53,420 nucleotides of DNA from JAGMDK01 sp023128695. GTDB lineage: Bacteria; Planctomycetota; Phycisphaerae; UBA1845; Fen-1342. Position 1 is the first letter of the stretch. Each line of letters starts with the position of its first letter. The translations under genes and the position numbers were made by a program. Below are positions 16,885-25,240 of this stretch, piece by piece. The DNA is taken from the NCBI GenBank assembly GCA_030628805.1, contig DAOVQG010000002.1, forward strand, positions 1 through 53,420. Direction: 5' to 3'. The notes beneath the pieces are model-generated. The model was not told where the DNA came from. It ran no database searches and saw only the letters and a program-made list of their open reading frames with translations.

Positions 16885-17894
16885 ATGTTCGCACGTACAA
16901 AAAAAATCACCAGCGGCGACAAGGAATATCACTACCTCCAGATCGTCGAAGCCTACCGCGACAGCGGACGCCCCAAGCAACGGGGCGTCGCCAGCCTGGG
17001 GCGCTTGGATCTGCTCGGCGATAAGCTGGACGGACCGTGCTGCTGACACGTCACCTGTGGGAGCAAGTGAATCTCAGCGAGATCATCGCTCAGTTCTGCC
17101 GCTACCGCTGGTATCGCACGCTCGACGCGCTCTTGGCCGCCAAGGAGCAGATCGAGGAAGCCCTGTACTTGCGGGTGCGGGATCTGTTCAGCCTCAAGGT
17201 GGACGCTGAGAAGAAGACGCTTATCGGTGTCTTAACAGACCTGGAGAAACGCTTTGGCTTGAACCGGGTGATGGTGGTGGGCGATCGAGGGATGGTCAGC
17301 CCGGCCAACCTCGAGTTTCTGTCGGGAACTCCATTCCGTTATCTGCTGGGCATTCCGGGCCGGCGTTGCGAAGAAGCCGTGGCGGTCCTTGACGCGCTCA
17401 GTGACACGAAGTGGCAGCGTGTCGACCAGGGCAACCGTGTCCAGGAAGTCGAGGCCGGGCGGGCTCGCCAGGCGTTGGAGAAGGTGGCTGCGGCGGTTGA
17501 GGCCGGCCGGCTGAAGGATCAGGCGAAGATCGGAGCCCGGGCCCAGCGGGCTTTGTCCCAGCACCAGGGCTATCGTTACTACTCGTGGGCGGTTGGCGGG
17601 CGAGGCCACCAAAGGGACGAGCGGGTGGAGGCCCACATCTTTGTGGCCACCTTGGCCTTGTTCCTCAAGCGGACCCTGGACCATCAACTGGCCGGGGAGC
17701 TGCCCGAGTTGAGCAGCACGGATGCGTTCGCCGCCATGAAGTCGATCGGGATCGCGGAGTTGAGCCTCAACGGCCAGCCTACCCGCCTCGTGTCCGGCGG
17801 AGGCCGAGATGCGCGGCGTGTTCTGGCCGCCTTGGGCATCAAGGACATCAACCCGCCGAGCCCCGAAAAACAGCGCAAGGAGCCCCCAAAGTGA
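16885..17894 (+). pseudogene. IS1634-family transposase, frame-broken and missing catalytic segments
   Basis: Frame 1 (16885-17046, 53 codons) gives the family N-terminus MFARTKKITSGDKEYHYLQI ... GVASLGRLDLLGDKLDG, then a stop. Homology resumes in another frame at about 17037-17894 (RHLWEQVNLSEII, then RTLDALLAAKEQIEEALYLR). Compared with the family as I remember it, the block with the first catalytic aspartate (D-T-T-S-x-Y-F-E) is missing after DLFSLKVD. The central GDRGMVS motif is kept. The late block with the catalytic glutamate (W-x-V-E-x-x-F-R) is missing before AHIFVATLALFLKRTL. The deletions after the first break are in frame, but the protein cannot be an active DDE transposase. Confidence 0.85.
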
Positions 17895-17949
17895 GGGTGT
17901 AATGGCAAACTCGAAATCGGGCTCTTATTCTACAAGGACTTACGAACGC

Positions 17950-17968
17950 AAGTGACAAACATGAGCTA
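17950..17968 (-). repeat. Right terminal inverted repeat of the IS1634-type element
   Basis: AAGTGACAAACATGAGCTA on the plus strand, perfectly complementary to 16662-16680. Confidence 0.92.
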
Positions 17969-17980
17969 GCGTTGTAGTAC

Positions 17981-19246
17981 TCATTTGCGAAACAACGAGG
18001 CGGCGTCGTGACCCGTAAAGCCGGTTGAGAGCTTCAGCAGCGTGTTAACGCGGTGATCGGTCAGCTCGCTTGTCAACGGCACCGGGAAGTTCGCCTGCCC
18101 TGGGCGCGTGTTCAAGGTGGCCGGGACGGCTTGGTGTTTGACCGCCAACAGACCGCCGATCATCTCGATGAGACCGCTGGCGGCCAGCATGTGCCCGACG
18201 TACGGCTTGATGGCGAGGGCCAAAGCCGGCGTGGCTGCCCCGGCCAAGGCTTGCTTCAAAGACTTCGCCTCGTAACCGTCCGAGAGGGTGGTGCTCGCGG
18301 CGTGCGGCAGAACGAGGTCCAGTTCGTTCGCTCTTACACCGGTTGCATGCAGAACATCCTTGATGACGTCGCGCAGGCGGGCGGAGCGCACGTCGGGGAT
18401 GACCTGCTTCCAACCCTGCTGGGCAAACGCGCCGCCGAGATAGCCGGCGTAAACGTCGGCCCCGCGCCGGGCGGCGCTGTCGGCGGACTCGAGCACGAGC
18501 GCCGCGGCCCCTTCACCCACATAGAAACCCGAGGTCTCGGCGTCGAACGGACGCATATTCCCGTCGCTGGCGTAGAGATTGAGCCGCCGAAACCATTCCA
18601 CCCGGGCAGCCGTGTCGAACGCCTCCCCGCCGACAACCACCATCACCTCGGCCTGCCCGGCGCGGATGCGCTGGGCGGCGGCCTCGATGGCGAAGGCTCC
18701 CGACGTGCAGGCGTTGTGGATGCTGGTCGAATACCCGCGTAAGCCCAGCGCTTTGCCCACCATGTGCACGTACAGGAACGGCTGCATGTTGTAAAAAAAC
18801 GGGGCCAGCAAGTCGTATACCGGCGGCGGACCGTTCGAGGGCATCGGCGTCGATAGAAGCTCAAACAATCGGCTGACCGTGCGCTCCACGGCCGGGGCTT
18901 CAAAAACCTGGATCGCACCGATGTTATTCCTGTCGCGATCGTATTCGACGCCCGCGTCTTGCAGGGCCAACTCAACGGCCAGCAGCGCGTAGGCCAAATC
19001 CCGACACTCCGGGCAGTCCTGGCCGGCCAGGAAATCCAAGTGCCGCGCGAGACCCGGGACCTGGTCCGCCGGCGGCATCGACGCGACCGGCATTTCCACC
19101 GTGCGGCCCACGTCCACGGGGAGTGTGCGGGTACGCACGTTGGTTTGCCGGGTTGCGAGTGAATCCCAAAAGGCCTCGCGTCCCACACCGATTGATGAAA
19201 CCGGTCCGACGCCGGTGATAACTACTTCATGGGTACGACTATCCAT
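17981..19246 (-). CDS. Beta-ketoacyl synthase-like condensing enzyme (divergent)
   Basis: A 421-residue thiolase-fold ketosynthase, usual length for FabF/type II polyketide enzymes. It should extend an acyl chain held on an acyl carrier protein with a malonyl-type unit. The nucleophile Cys 180 (HNACTSGAF), His 315 (LVLPHAASTT, where FabF has HGTGT), Lys 347 and His 352 (IKPYVGHMLAASG) are all present, so the Cys-His-His set is complete. The replaced HGTGT motif and overall divergence suggest a specialised substrate. It is last in the DUF1702-ACP-KS-KS operon, separated from the second ketosynthase by 136 bases of repeat DNA. Its stop is 12 bases from the IS element. Confidence 0.85.
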   Translation of the reverse strand: MDSRTHEVVITGVGPVSSIGVGREAFWDSLATRQTNVRTRTLPVDVGRTVEMPVASMPPADQVPGLARHLDFLAGQDCPECRDLAYALLAVELALQDAGVEYDRDRNNIGAIQVFEAPAVERTVSRLFELLSTPMPSNGPPPVYDLLAPFFYNMQPFLYVHMVGKALGLRGYSTSIHNACTSGAFAIEAAAQRIRAGQAEVMVVVGGEAFDTAARVEWFRRLNLYASDGNMRPFDAETSGFYVGEGAAALVLESADSAARRGADVYAGYLGGAFAQQGWKQVIPDVRSARLRDVIKDVLHATGVRANELDLVLPHAASTTLSDGYEAKSLKQALAGAATPALALAIKPYVGHMLAASGLIEMIGGLLAVKHQAVPATLNTRPGQANFPVPLTSELTDHRVNTLLKLSTGFTGHDAASLFRK

Positions 19247-19290
19247 CCTGTGCTCCCGCGCTTGGTCGCCGAATTATCCTTGCCAGCCGT

Positions 19291-19382
19291 TGCTACATTC
19301 CTGTGTGGCACCGGCTTCCAGATTCCTGTGTGGCACCGGCTTCCAGCCGGTGGTTCGGCCGGTACGGGGCCCGGCCGCTACA
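19291..19382. repeat. GTGTGGCACCGGCTTCCAG units and CGGCCGG hairpin between ketosynthase genes
   Basis: TTCCTGTGTGGCACCGGCTT-CCAG occurs twice in tandem (about 19299-19345), the second completing a hairpin with CAGCCGGTG. It is followed by CGGCCGGTACGGGGCCCGGCCGCTACA (19356-19382). The last base abuts the stop codon of the upstream ketosynthase. Confidence 0.75.
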
Positions 19383-20567
19383 TCAATCGGCCGCCAGGAT
19401 GACACTGCTGTTATAGCCGCCGAAACCGGCCGAGTTGTTCAGGGCGTGCCGCACGGTTTTGGGCTGGGCGGCCCCACGCAAGGCCTCCAGGGGACCAGTT
19501 TCAGCCGGATTATCCAGGTGCCAGGTCGGGATCAAGGTCTGCTCTTGAAGGCTGAGCACGCAGCAGGCCGCCTCCATGGCCGAGGCCGCGCCCATGGTGT
19601 GCCCGGTCAGGGCCTTGATGGAACTGAAGCTCACGCCCTGGGGGAAGCACTTCCGCATGACCTTGATCTCGATGGCGTCGTTCTGGGGCGTCCCGGTGCC
19701 GTGGGCACAGACATAATCAATATCTTGCGGCTGGAGACCGGCGTCGCGAAGAGCGTCCTGGGTTGCGCGGGTCAGACCGTCGCCCTCGGGGTCCGGGCGG
19801 GTGGGGTGGTAGTTCTCGCAGGTAGTGGCGCAGCCGAGCACTCGGGCGCGGAGCGGAGCGCCACGGGCGCGGGCTTGCGCTTCACGTTCGAGAACGAACA
19901 CGGTCGCCCCTTCCCCGACAAGCAATCCGTCGCGATCCTGATCGAACGGCCGGCATGTCTCCGCCGCCATGATCCGCAGACGCATGAAGCCGAGGAAGGC
20001 CAGGCGACTGAAGCCGTCCGCCCCGCCGGCCAGGACCACGTCACACTCGCCGGCTCGAAGCGACCGAACCGCTGTGCCGAGGGCCATGTTCCCGGCGGCG
20101 CAGGCCCCGAAGAGATCGACGGCCGTGCCGCTGACGCCGAGATCACGTTGCACGTTGCGGGCGAGGGACCCGGGCGGCGCGGACGCGATCAGTTGCATGT
20201 GCTGCTCGGACAGCCAATCGGCATCCGGGGCGTCGAGGCGCTGCTCGATGAATTCGGTCTCGCCCATGGTGGTGCCGATGATGATCGCCGTTCGTCCGGG
20301 CTCGATCTCCGCGGGCGTCAGACCGGCCGAGGTCACGGCTTGCCGGGCGGCGGTGACCGTCAATTGGGCCGCCCGCCCCAACGGCTCTGCGACGTCGAGC
20401 GGCTCGCGAACCTGGCAGGCGATCTTGCGGGTCAGCTCCGACGTGTCCAGGCAGTCCACCGGCGAGGCCCCCGAGCGGCCGGCGCAAAGTGAATCCCAGA
20501 ATCGTCGTTCTTCACCGCCGATGGGAGAAACCACGCCCAGACCGGTGATGACGATGTTGTCGGCCAT
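19383..20567 (-). CDS. Beta-ketoacyl-ACP synthase, FabF-like
   Basis: A 394-residue condensing enzyme. Catalytic residues: Cys 156 (FGACAAGNMALG), His 289 (CAHGTGTPQND), Lys 318 and His 323 (IKALTGHTMGAA). The N-terminus is a typical ketosynthase opening (NIVITGLGVVSPIG). It lies between an acyl carrier protein (67 bases upstream) and a second, more divergent ketosynthase. Both synthases retain a cysteine, so this is not a classic KS-alpha/chain-length-factor pair, where the second subunit lacks it. Product unknown. Confidence 0.92.
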   Translation of the reverse strand: MADNIVITGLGVVSPIGGEERRFWDSLCAGRSGASPVDCLDTSELTRKIACQVREPLDVAEPLGRAAQLTVTAARQAVTSAGLTPAEIEPGRTAIIIGTTMGETEFIEQRLDAPDADWLSEQHMQLIASAPPGSLARNVQRDLGVSGTAVDLFGACAAGNMALGTAVRSLRAGECDVVLAGGADGFSRLAFLGFMRLRIMAAETCRPFDQDRDGLLVGEGATVFVLEREAQARARGAPLRARVLGCATTCENYHPTRPDPEGDGLTRATQDALRDAGLQPQDIDYVCAHGTGTPQNDAIEIKVMRKCFPQGVSFSSIKALTGHTMGAASAMEAACCVLSLQEQTLIPTWHLDNPAETGPLEALRGAAQPKTVRHALNNSAGFGGYNSSVILAAD

Positions 20568-20634
20568 ATTCTTTATTCTATCAGTCCGTTGAAAACGGGG
20601 ACCGGCACCGCGCGGATGTGCGTGTTTCTCGCGG

Positions 20635-20883
20635 TCAACCGGCCGCCAGCTTCTTTTGCATCAGCTCGAAGACGTCGTCGAGGCACTTGACCTGTTGGAT
20701 GATGTCTTCCGGCAAATCCTGCTGGATGATTGATTCGATCAGCGCGACCATGTGGACGGCGTCCAGCGAGTCCATCCCGATATCAGTCAACGGCTGGGTC
20801 GTGTCGATCTGCTCGACCGGTTTCCCAATCGCCTCGGCCACCCAGTCTAGAATCTCACTCTTGCCCGCTTCAAAATCGCTCAT
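20635..20883 (-). CDS. Acyl carrier protein
   Basis: An 82-residue acyl carrier protein. The phosphopantetheine attachment serine is Ser 39 in the motif GMDSLDAV. The four-helix pattern and acidic character fit the family. An ATG two codons upstream (20889) is too close to the AGGAG; the ATG at 20883 lies nine bases after it and is preferred. It follows the DUF1702 gene by less than 20 bases and precedes the ketosynthases, which it should serve as chain carrier. No phosphopantetheinyl transferase, ketoreductase or dehydratase is in the window. Confidence 0.92.
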   Translation of the reverse strand: MSDFEAGKSEILDWVAEAIGKPVEQIDTTQPLTDIGMDSLDAVHMVALIESIIQQDLPEDIIQQVKCLDDVFELMQKKLAAG

Positions 20884-20900
20884 CCGCATCTGCTCCTGCG

Positions 20901-21965
20901 TTATGTGGTCACCGGCTGGTGCCGCGGTTTGCTCGGCCCGGGTGCTTTGACCGCAGCCAGAGGGTAATCAATATGCACGGCCATCCATTGCGCGACCAGA
21001 ACCCGCCAACGTTGATAGCCGTCCTCGGCGCGCTGCGCGCGGACCTGGGTTTCCGCTCGGTCGCACTCCCGAATGGAGGCGTAAATCGCTTCCCGCACAG
21101 GGTCCGCCAGGCGGGCCATGTCGCGCTCGAACTGCTCGGGGTCGTTGATCGAGCGCGCTTTGAGACCGAAGCACATCCCCTGGTGAATATCTTTGTGCCA
21201 CTCGGCCGGGAGACGGGTCATGAGTTCGAGCGGCACCTCCATCTGGTCCGGAAAGATGAACACGGATGCCAGCCCCGCCCCGCCGGCCGCGTCTATGGCG
21301 TGTGGACCTAACTTGGCGACGTGTTCGCTCAATAAATCCGGATCCTGCATGAAATAGAAGAAAAGTGCCCGGCCGACACCCTGATAGGCGGCATTGCGGG
21401 CGTAGCCGTCCAATGCGTCGAGCTTGCGCAGGCTGGTCGGATCGTGCGGGTAGTCGAAGAAGCCGTGCTTGAAGCCGTAGCCGTCGTAGCACAGGTAGCG
21501 GTACAACGGATCGAGGTTCGCCGTCACCTGGGCCAAGTGTTGGGGACTGTGGTTGCGCATGCCCGACCAGAATCCGAGGCCGACATGATGCAGGTACCGG
21601 AACCCCGGATAGCGCCGTGGCAGACGTGCTTCAAACTTCGCCGCGTCGAATTGAAAGAGCCGCCGCACAGTGTACCCCATGGCGGCGCCCTCCTGCGCGA
21701 AGGGCCCATCAAGGGCCTGCCGCGTGTCACAGTAGCGTTCCCAAGCCGAGGCCGACGGCGCCGCGATCATGGCGTTGAACCCGCCCGCGAAGCTGCTCAG
21801 GATCGAGTCGACTCTGGCCGCGTGCTCGGCGGGAACACGCAGCCCGAGCTTGGCAACCGTCATCCGGTCCGCTCGTATTTTGAACGGCGCCAGCGCAACT
21901 CGCCACCAGCCGGTGAACAGTACTACCGCCACCAGGATGACCGCAATGTATACTACAAGCACCAT
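20901..21965 (-). CDS. DUF1702 (UnbL-type) protein
   Basis: A 354-residue protein with one N-terminal membrane segment (MVLVVYIAVILVAVVLFTGW) followed by a domain that matches DUF1702 as I know it: EGAAMGYTVRRLF, then RYLHHVGLGFW, LDPLYRYLCYDGYGFKHGFF, GYARNAAYQGVGRALFF, and HQGMCFGLKAR. DUF1702 is named after unbL, a gene of unknown function that recurs in enediyne polyketide clusters. Here it heads an operon with an acyl carrier protein and two ketosynthases. No enediyne-type iterative polyketide synthase is visible. The function is unknown; an acyl-chain-related role is inferred from context. Confidence 0.8.
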   Translation of the reverse strand: MVLVVYIAVILVAVVLFTGWWRVALAPFKIRADRMTVAKLGLRVPAEHAARVDSILSSFAGGFNAMIAAPSASAWERYCDTRQALDGPFAQEGAAMGYTVRRLFQFDAAKFEARLPRRYPGFRYLHHVGLGFWSGMRNHSPQHLAQVTANLDPLYRYLCYDGYGFKHGFFDYPHDPTSLRKLDALDGYARNAAYQGVGRALFFYFMQDPDLLSEHVAKLGPHAIDAAGGAGLASVFIFPDQMEVPLELMTRLPAEWHKDIHQGMCFGLKARSINDPEQFERDMARLADPVREAIYASIRECDRAETQVRAQRAEDGYQRWRVLVAQWMAVHIDYPLAAVKAPGPSKPRHQPVTT

Positions 21966-22115
21966 CGTTCAGCAGAACGGCTTTGCCAAAGGAATCCGAG
22001 AGACGAACTATCCCCTGACCTCAACGGACGAGTCAGCCACTGAAACCCTACTCCGGCAACGCCGAAACCTCCAATTTAACTGTAACATTATTCCAGTCCG
22101 GATGATAGAAGTTTC
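21966..22115. other. Upstream region of the DUF1702 operon
   Basis: About 150 bases without a gene. It should contain the operon promoter on the minus strand; AT-rich sequence at 22070-22115 (minus strand TGGAATAATGTTACAGTTAA) is the likeliest place, but no clear -35/-10 pair is seen. The MITE-like element starts at 22116 and could separate the promoter from older regulatory sites. Confidence 0.3.
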
Positions 22116-22307
22116 GTAAGAGTTCAGCCGTTTGCAGCTAGCTTTCAGCAATCAGCTTTCAGCGGTCAGCCATTTGCGATGTTATGTGGGCAGGTGCCTA
22201 ACCTCGGTCGTAGCCCCGCGAACTCTCAATAGCACGTTATTTGTGACATTTGGCCAGCAGTGCTCGTCTTTTAGCTGATCGCTGATTGCTGACCGCTGAA
22301 TGCTTAC
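22116..22307. mobile_element. MITE-like heptad-arm element, copy 1
   Basis: A 192-bp element with ends GTAAGAGTTCAGC and (inverted) GTAAGCATTCAGC. The left arm after AGAGTTCAGCCGTTTGCA holds four GCnnTCA heptads (22141-22168); the right arm holds their complement TGATCGC-TGATTGC-TGACCGC-TGAATGC. The middle keeps CTATTTGTGACATTT-like sequence shared with 45398-45646. Flanks GAAGTTTC (22108-22115) and AAATTTTC (22308-22315) match in six of eight bases, consistent with an old 8-bp target duplication. No coding capacity. Confidence 0.75.
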
Positions 22308-22359
22308 AAATTTTCTACTTTTCAGATACGCAGTGAGAGGCGGATCCGCGCCCCCGCGC

Positions 22360-23670
22360 TCAGCGCCAAGATGCAGACAATGGTTCGAGCGGCGCTATTG
22401 TCCCCGCGCGCACCGTACCGAGACGTGCGGGGCGCTGGTTATGGCCGGTGGGGTCCCAAGCGATGGTCCCGCTGACGCCGGTCCAGGCGGAGAGTTCGCG
22501 GACGGAGTCGCGGATGCGCACTCTGTTTAGACCGGCGGCGCGAATCGCGGCGATCAGCAACTTCACGGCATCATATGTGTAAGCGGCGGAGTAGTCGGGT
22601 TTGCGATGGAACCGCTCCCCAAAACGCTCGGAAAAGTGCTCGGACCGCTTTCCTATGACCGTGGGGTGCCATAACAGTGGAAAGACGACTCCTTCCGCGG
22701 CGTCGCCGGCGGTTTCAACAAGCAACCGACGACCCCCGGCCGGGCCCATGAAAACCGGCTCGCGGAATCCTTCCCGGCGAAAGGCGATGAGAAAACGGGC
22801 GGCATCGCGCGGGCCGGCAATTAACGCGATTGCTGCCGGTTCAACTTGGCGAATGCTTTCCAGCGTCGCATCGAACTCCGCTCGGCCGGGGCCAAACTCA
22901 AAATGAAAAAGGGGGAATGCCTGGTGACCTGCAAGGGCCGCGAGCAACTCGGCGGTGAACAGCCGTGAATCGTGATCGGTGCATGAAATGACGACGAAGT
23001 GCCCGCCGGCGATCCGCGCGACAAGCTCCTGGGCCAGTGCGGCGGCGAGGAACTGGTCGCCCGGCGCGCAGGAAAATATCCAGGGGACATTGGCCAGATT
23101 GGTGGTCTTATCTGTGCTGATCGGATTAATAAACGTCAGCCGAGCCTTGGCGACGACCTGTTCGACAAGATGGGCGGACGCGCCATCCGGGGCCCCGACG
23201 ATCGCCCAGATTTCATCTTCATAGGCCAGCCGCGTTACGCTTTTGATGCCCGTGCCCCAGGGATTCTCCGACCAGGCCGGCACCAGCCGAAACGGTAGCC
23301 CCTCATAACCGTCGGCCGCGTTGGCCTCCTCGATCGCCAACGTCGCGGCCAGCCACATCTGACCGGCGGTGGGATGCTCCGGATCGTCAGGGCCATACCA
23401 GCCGATGCGAACTTCCGTGAGACCCGTCGGCGGCGCATCCTCACGTCCCGGACCGACGTACTGCGCTGTGTGCTCGCGGGCGTTGAAGAAGGGTTTTTGC
23501 GCATGTGGATCGGCGGAAGTTGCGCGCGTCTCTAGCGGGGTAACACAACGATCATCCGTGGCGCAACCCCCCGCCAGTACAGAGATCACCATTAGCAGGG
23601 TGGCCCACCCGACCTTTGTACGTGTTGAGCACGTACACAGTCCCTCCGGGACTATTAGAGCGAAGAACAT
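22360..23670 (-). CDS. Periplasmic ligand-binding lipoprotein (Peripla_BP_6 / LivK-like)
   Basis: A 436-residue two-lobed binding protein of the branched-chain amino acid receptor type (LAATLAIEEANAADGYEGLP, AIVGAPDGASAHLVEQVVAK, FRLVPAWSENPWG). Its start ATG overlaps the stop of the next binding protein as TAATG, so the two are translationally coupled. The lipobox is LAGGC at residues 32-36. The signal contains a 36-bp two-hairpin repeat encoding about residues 6-18 (VPEGLCTCSTRT). No permease or ATPase is adjacent, so it may serve a distant transporter or act as a ligand sensor. Ligand unknown. Confidence 0.8.
   Translation of the reverse strand: MFFALIVPEGLCTCSTRTKVGWATLLMVISVLAGGCATDDRCVTPLETRATSADPHAQKPFFNAREHTAQYVGPGREDAPPTGLTEVRIGWYGPDDPEHPTAGQMWLAATLAIEEANAADGYEGLPFRLVPAWSENPWGTGIKSVTRLAYEDEIWAIVGAPDGASAHLVEQVVAKARLTFINPISTDKTTNLANVPWIFSCAPGDQFLAAALAQELVARIAGGHFVVISCTDHDSRLFTAELLAALAGHQAFPLFHFEFGPGRAEFDATLESIRQVEPAAIALIAGPRDAARFLIAFRREGFREPVFMGPAGGRRLLVETAGDAAEGVVFPLLWHPTVIGKRSEHFSERFGERFHRKPDYSAAYTYDAVKLLIAAIRAAGLNRVRIRDSVRELSAWTGVSGTIAWDPTGHNQRPARLGTVRAGTIAPLEPLSASWR
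23618..23653. repeat. 36-bp two-hairpin repeat inside a signal peptide
   Basis: GTACGTG-TTGAG-CACGTAC (23618-23636) plus AGTCCC-TCC-GGGACT (23639-23653). It lies in the reading frame of the lipoprotein at 22360-23670, 17 bases after its ATG, and is exactly 12 codons long. Confidence 0.75.
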
Positions 23671-25178
23671 TACTCAACCGGCACCGTCTTGCGGGTGACG
23701 CGGTCGCGGGGGGCGATTGTGCCGCGGGGGATGTCGAGCTCGGCGCGGGAGTAGAACTTCCAGCGGCCGTTCTCGACCCGCGTGAGAAAGACCTTGCCCA
23801 GGTCGTCGAGGCAGGCGCTGAGCGGGATCTCGCCCGTGGCGCCTTTGTAGGCATTCGGCCGATGGGCCAACACGTCGCGAATCTTGGCTCGATTCAAACC
23901 GGCGGTCTGAATCGCCCAGATCAGCATGTTCATCCCATCGTAGGCATGGGCCGCGTATGTGTCGGGCTCGGCGTTGTACTGCCGGCGATAAGCCTGCTGA
24001 AATGCTTCTAGAACCGCGTCCTCCCGCTGCGGGTTCCAGGGATATGTGCCCATGACCCCCTCCGCGTTCTCGCCGGCGATTTTCAGAAACTCGTCCGAGA
24101 CGCAACGGTCGCACGCGAAGAAGGGTTGCTCCAGGCCCAGTGCGCGCATCTGATTGAGGATCACGGCCCCGTCCTCCGCGTCGCCCCAATGGACGATGGC
24201 CTCGACGTCGGCGGCCTTGAGACGCTCGATTTGCAGGGAGAAATCTTCGCCGCCCACCTGATACGCCATCTCCAGCACCACGGGTTTTCCCAGGCGGCGG
24301 CTGCCGTCCATGATCTCGCGCACGCCGAAGCGGCCGTAGCGGTTGCTGGCCCGGATGATGCCGACGCGGGTGTAGCCCAGTTTGCGATAAAGATAATCGA
24401 CCAGCAGGTAGCTTTGCTGCCGGTCGTCGCCGATGCAGCGGAAGACCCACGGGATGTTGGTTTCGATAAAGGTAGGGTCGGTATCGCCGCTGTTCATCAT
24501 GGTGATCTCGGCCTTGAGGGCCACACGGATGGCGATGTGGCTGTTGGCCCCGTCGATGGTGCCGAGGATGGCCCAGACCTTGTCCTTGTAGGCCAACTTG
24601 ATGATCTCGTTGCCCGAGGCGCCCCACAAGCCGTTGTCGTTGGAGATGACCAGCTCGAAGGGGATGCCGCGTTTGAGATAGCCGCCGTGCTGGTTGGCGT
24701 GCTCGATCGCGAGCCGGGCTCCGCGCAGCATGGCGACACCGAGCACCTCCTCGTGACTCTTGCCGCCGGTGGCGACCGAGACGGTGGCCATGATCGGGCC
24801 GATGAAGCCGAGCTTGACGGTGTCGAGGTGCTTGGGCTCGGGGTGCGCGCGGCCCGGGCCGGTGTATTCCATCTGCTCCAGGAAATGCTCCTTGAAGGGC
24901 GTCACGTGCCGGAAGGGCTCGACGTCCGTGGCCGAGAAGGCGTAGTTGTGGTCCTTTTGGAGCACCAGGTTAGGCACCTCGTAAGGACCGACATCGATCA
25001 GCTTCAGCAACATCTCGATAGTCGACGTTTCCGCGTCTGCCGCCTTCGAGGCTGTCTCGGCGGCATCGGGGGCCTTGGTCTTTTCAGACTCTGTCTCGGC
25101 GGCCTGTGAAGTCGAGTTCGCCCCGAGCCAGGTGGTCAATGCCAAAGCCGCCCAAATTGTCAATCGTCGCGCGATCAT
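23670..25178 (-). CDS. Periplasmic ligand-binding protein (Peripla_BP_6 / LivK-like)
   Basis: A 502-residue exported binding protein. A signal peptide (MIARRLTIWAALALTTWLG, cleavage after about SQA at 25) is followed by an acidic spacer (about 27-50) and a periplasmic binding fold from about 110 (KLGFIGPIMATVSVATGG, LRGARLAIEHANQHGGYLKR, AILGTIDGANSHIAIRVALK). The ATG at 25178 is strongly supported by GGAGGTGA six bases upstream; the longer frame to 25337 is repeat DNA. It is coupled to a second binding protein. The fold resembles amino acid or amide receptors. No transporter genes are adjacent; a sensing or scavenging role is possible. Confidence 0.87.
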   Translation of the reverse strand: MIARRLTIWAALALTTWLGANSTSQAAETESEKTKAPDAAETASKAADAETSTIEMLLKLIDVGPYEVPNLVLQKDHNYAFSATDVEPFRHVTPFKEHFLEQMEYTGPGRAHPEPKHLDTVKLGFIGPIMATVSVATGGKSHEEVLGVAMLRGARLAIEHANQHGGYLKRGIPFELVISNDNGLWGASGNEIIKLAYKDKVWAILGTIDGANSHIAIRVALKAEITMMNSGDTDPTFIETNIPWVFRCIGDDRQQSYLLVDYLYRKLGYTRVGIIRASNRYGRFGVREIMDGSRRLGKPVVLEMAYQVGGEDFSLQIERLKAADVEAIVHWGDAEDGAVILNQMRALGLEQPFFACDRCVSDEFLKIAGENAEGVMGTYPWNPQREDAVLEAFQQAYRRQYNAEPDTYAAHAYDGMNMLIWAIQTAGLNRAKIRDVLAHRPNAYKGATGEIPLSACLDDLGKVFLTRVENGRWKFYSRAELDIPRGTIAPRDRVTRKTVPVE

Positions 25179-25240
25179 ATTCGTCACCTCCGAATGGCTT
25201 TGCGCCCTCCCTATTGTAGCATTATCTCCATCTTTTTTTT

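Larger units (their letters stand above)
16662..17968. mobile_element. IS1634-family insertion sequence, internally deleted
   Basis: A 1307-bp element with perfect 19-bp terminal inverted repeats TAGCTCATGTTTGTCACTT (16662-16680 and, inverted, 17950-17968). It carries one transposase gene with deletions and a frame break. CGTTGT occurs close to both outer ends (16654-16659 and 17970-17975) at slightly unequal distance and could be the 6-bp target duplication. IS1634 elements belong to the IS4 superfamily and usually encode a transposase of about 500-600 residues, so a complete element would be longer. The intact ends suggest it could still be moved in trans. Confidence 0.88.

Noticed and set aside
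16885..17894. Programmed frameshifting of the IS1634-type transposase
   Set aside because: The break coincides with lost sequence and the catalytic blocks are missing, so this is decay, not a two-frame gene.
17981..19246. A chain-length factor partner of the FabF-like enzyme
   Set aside because: The active-site cysteine is present in both synthases, unlike in classic chain-length factors.
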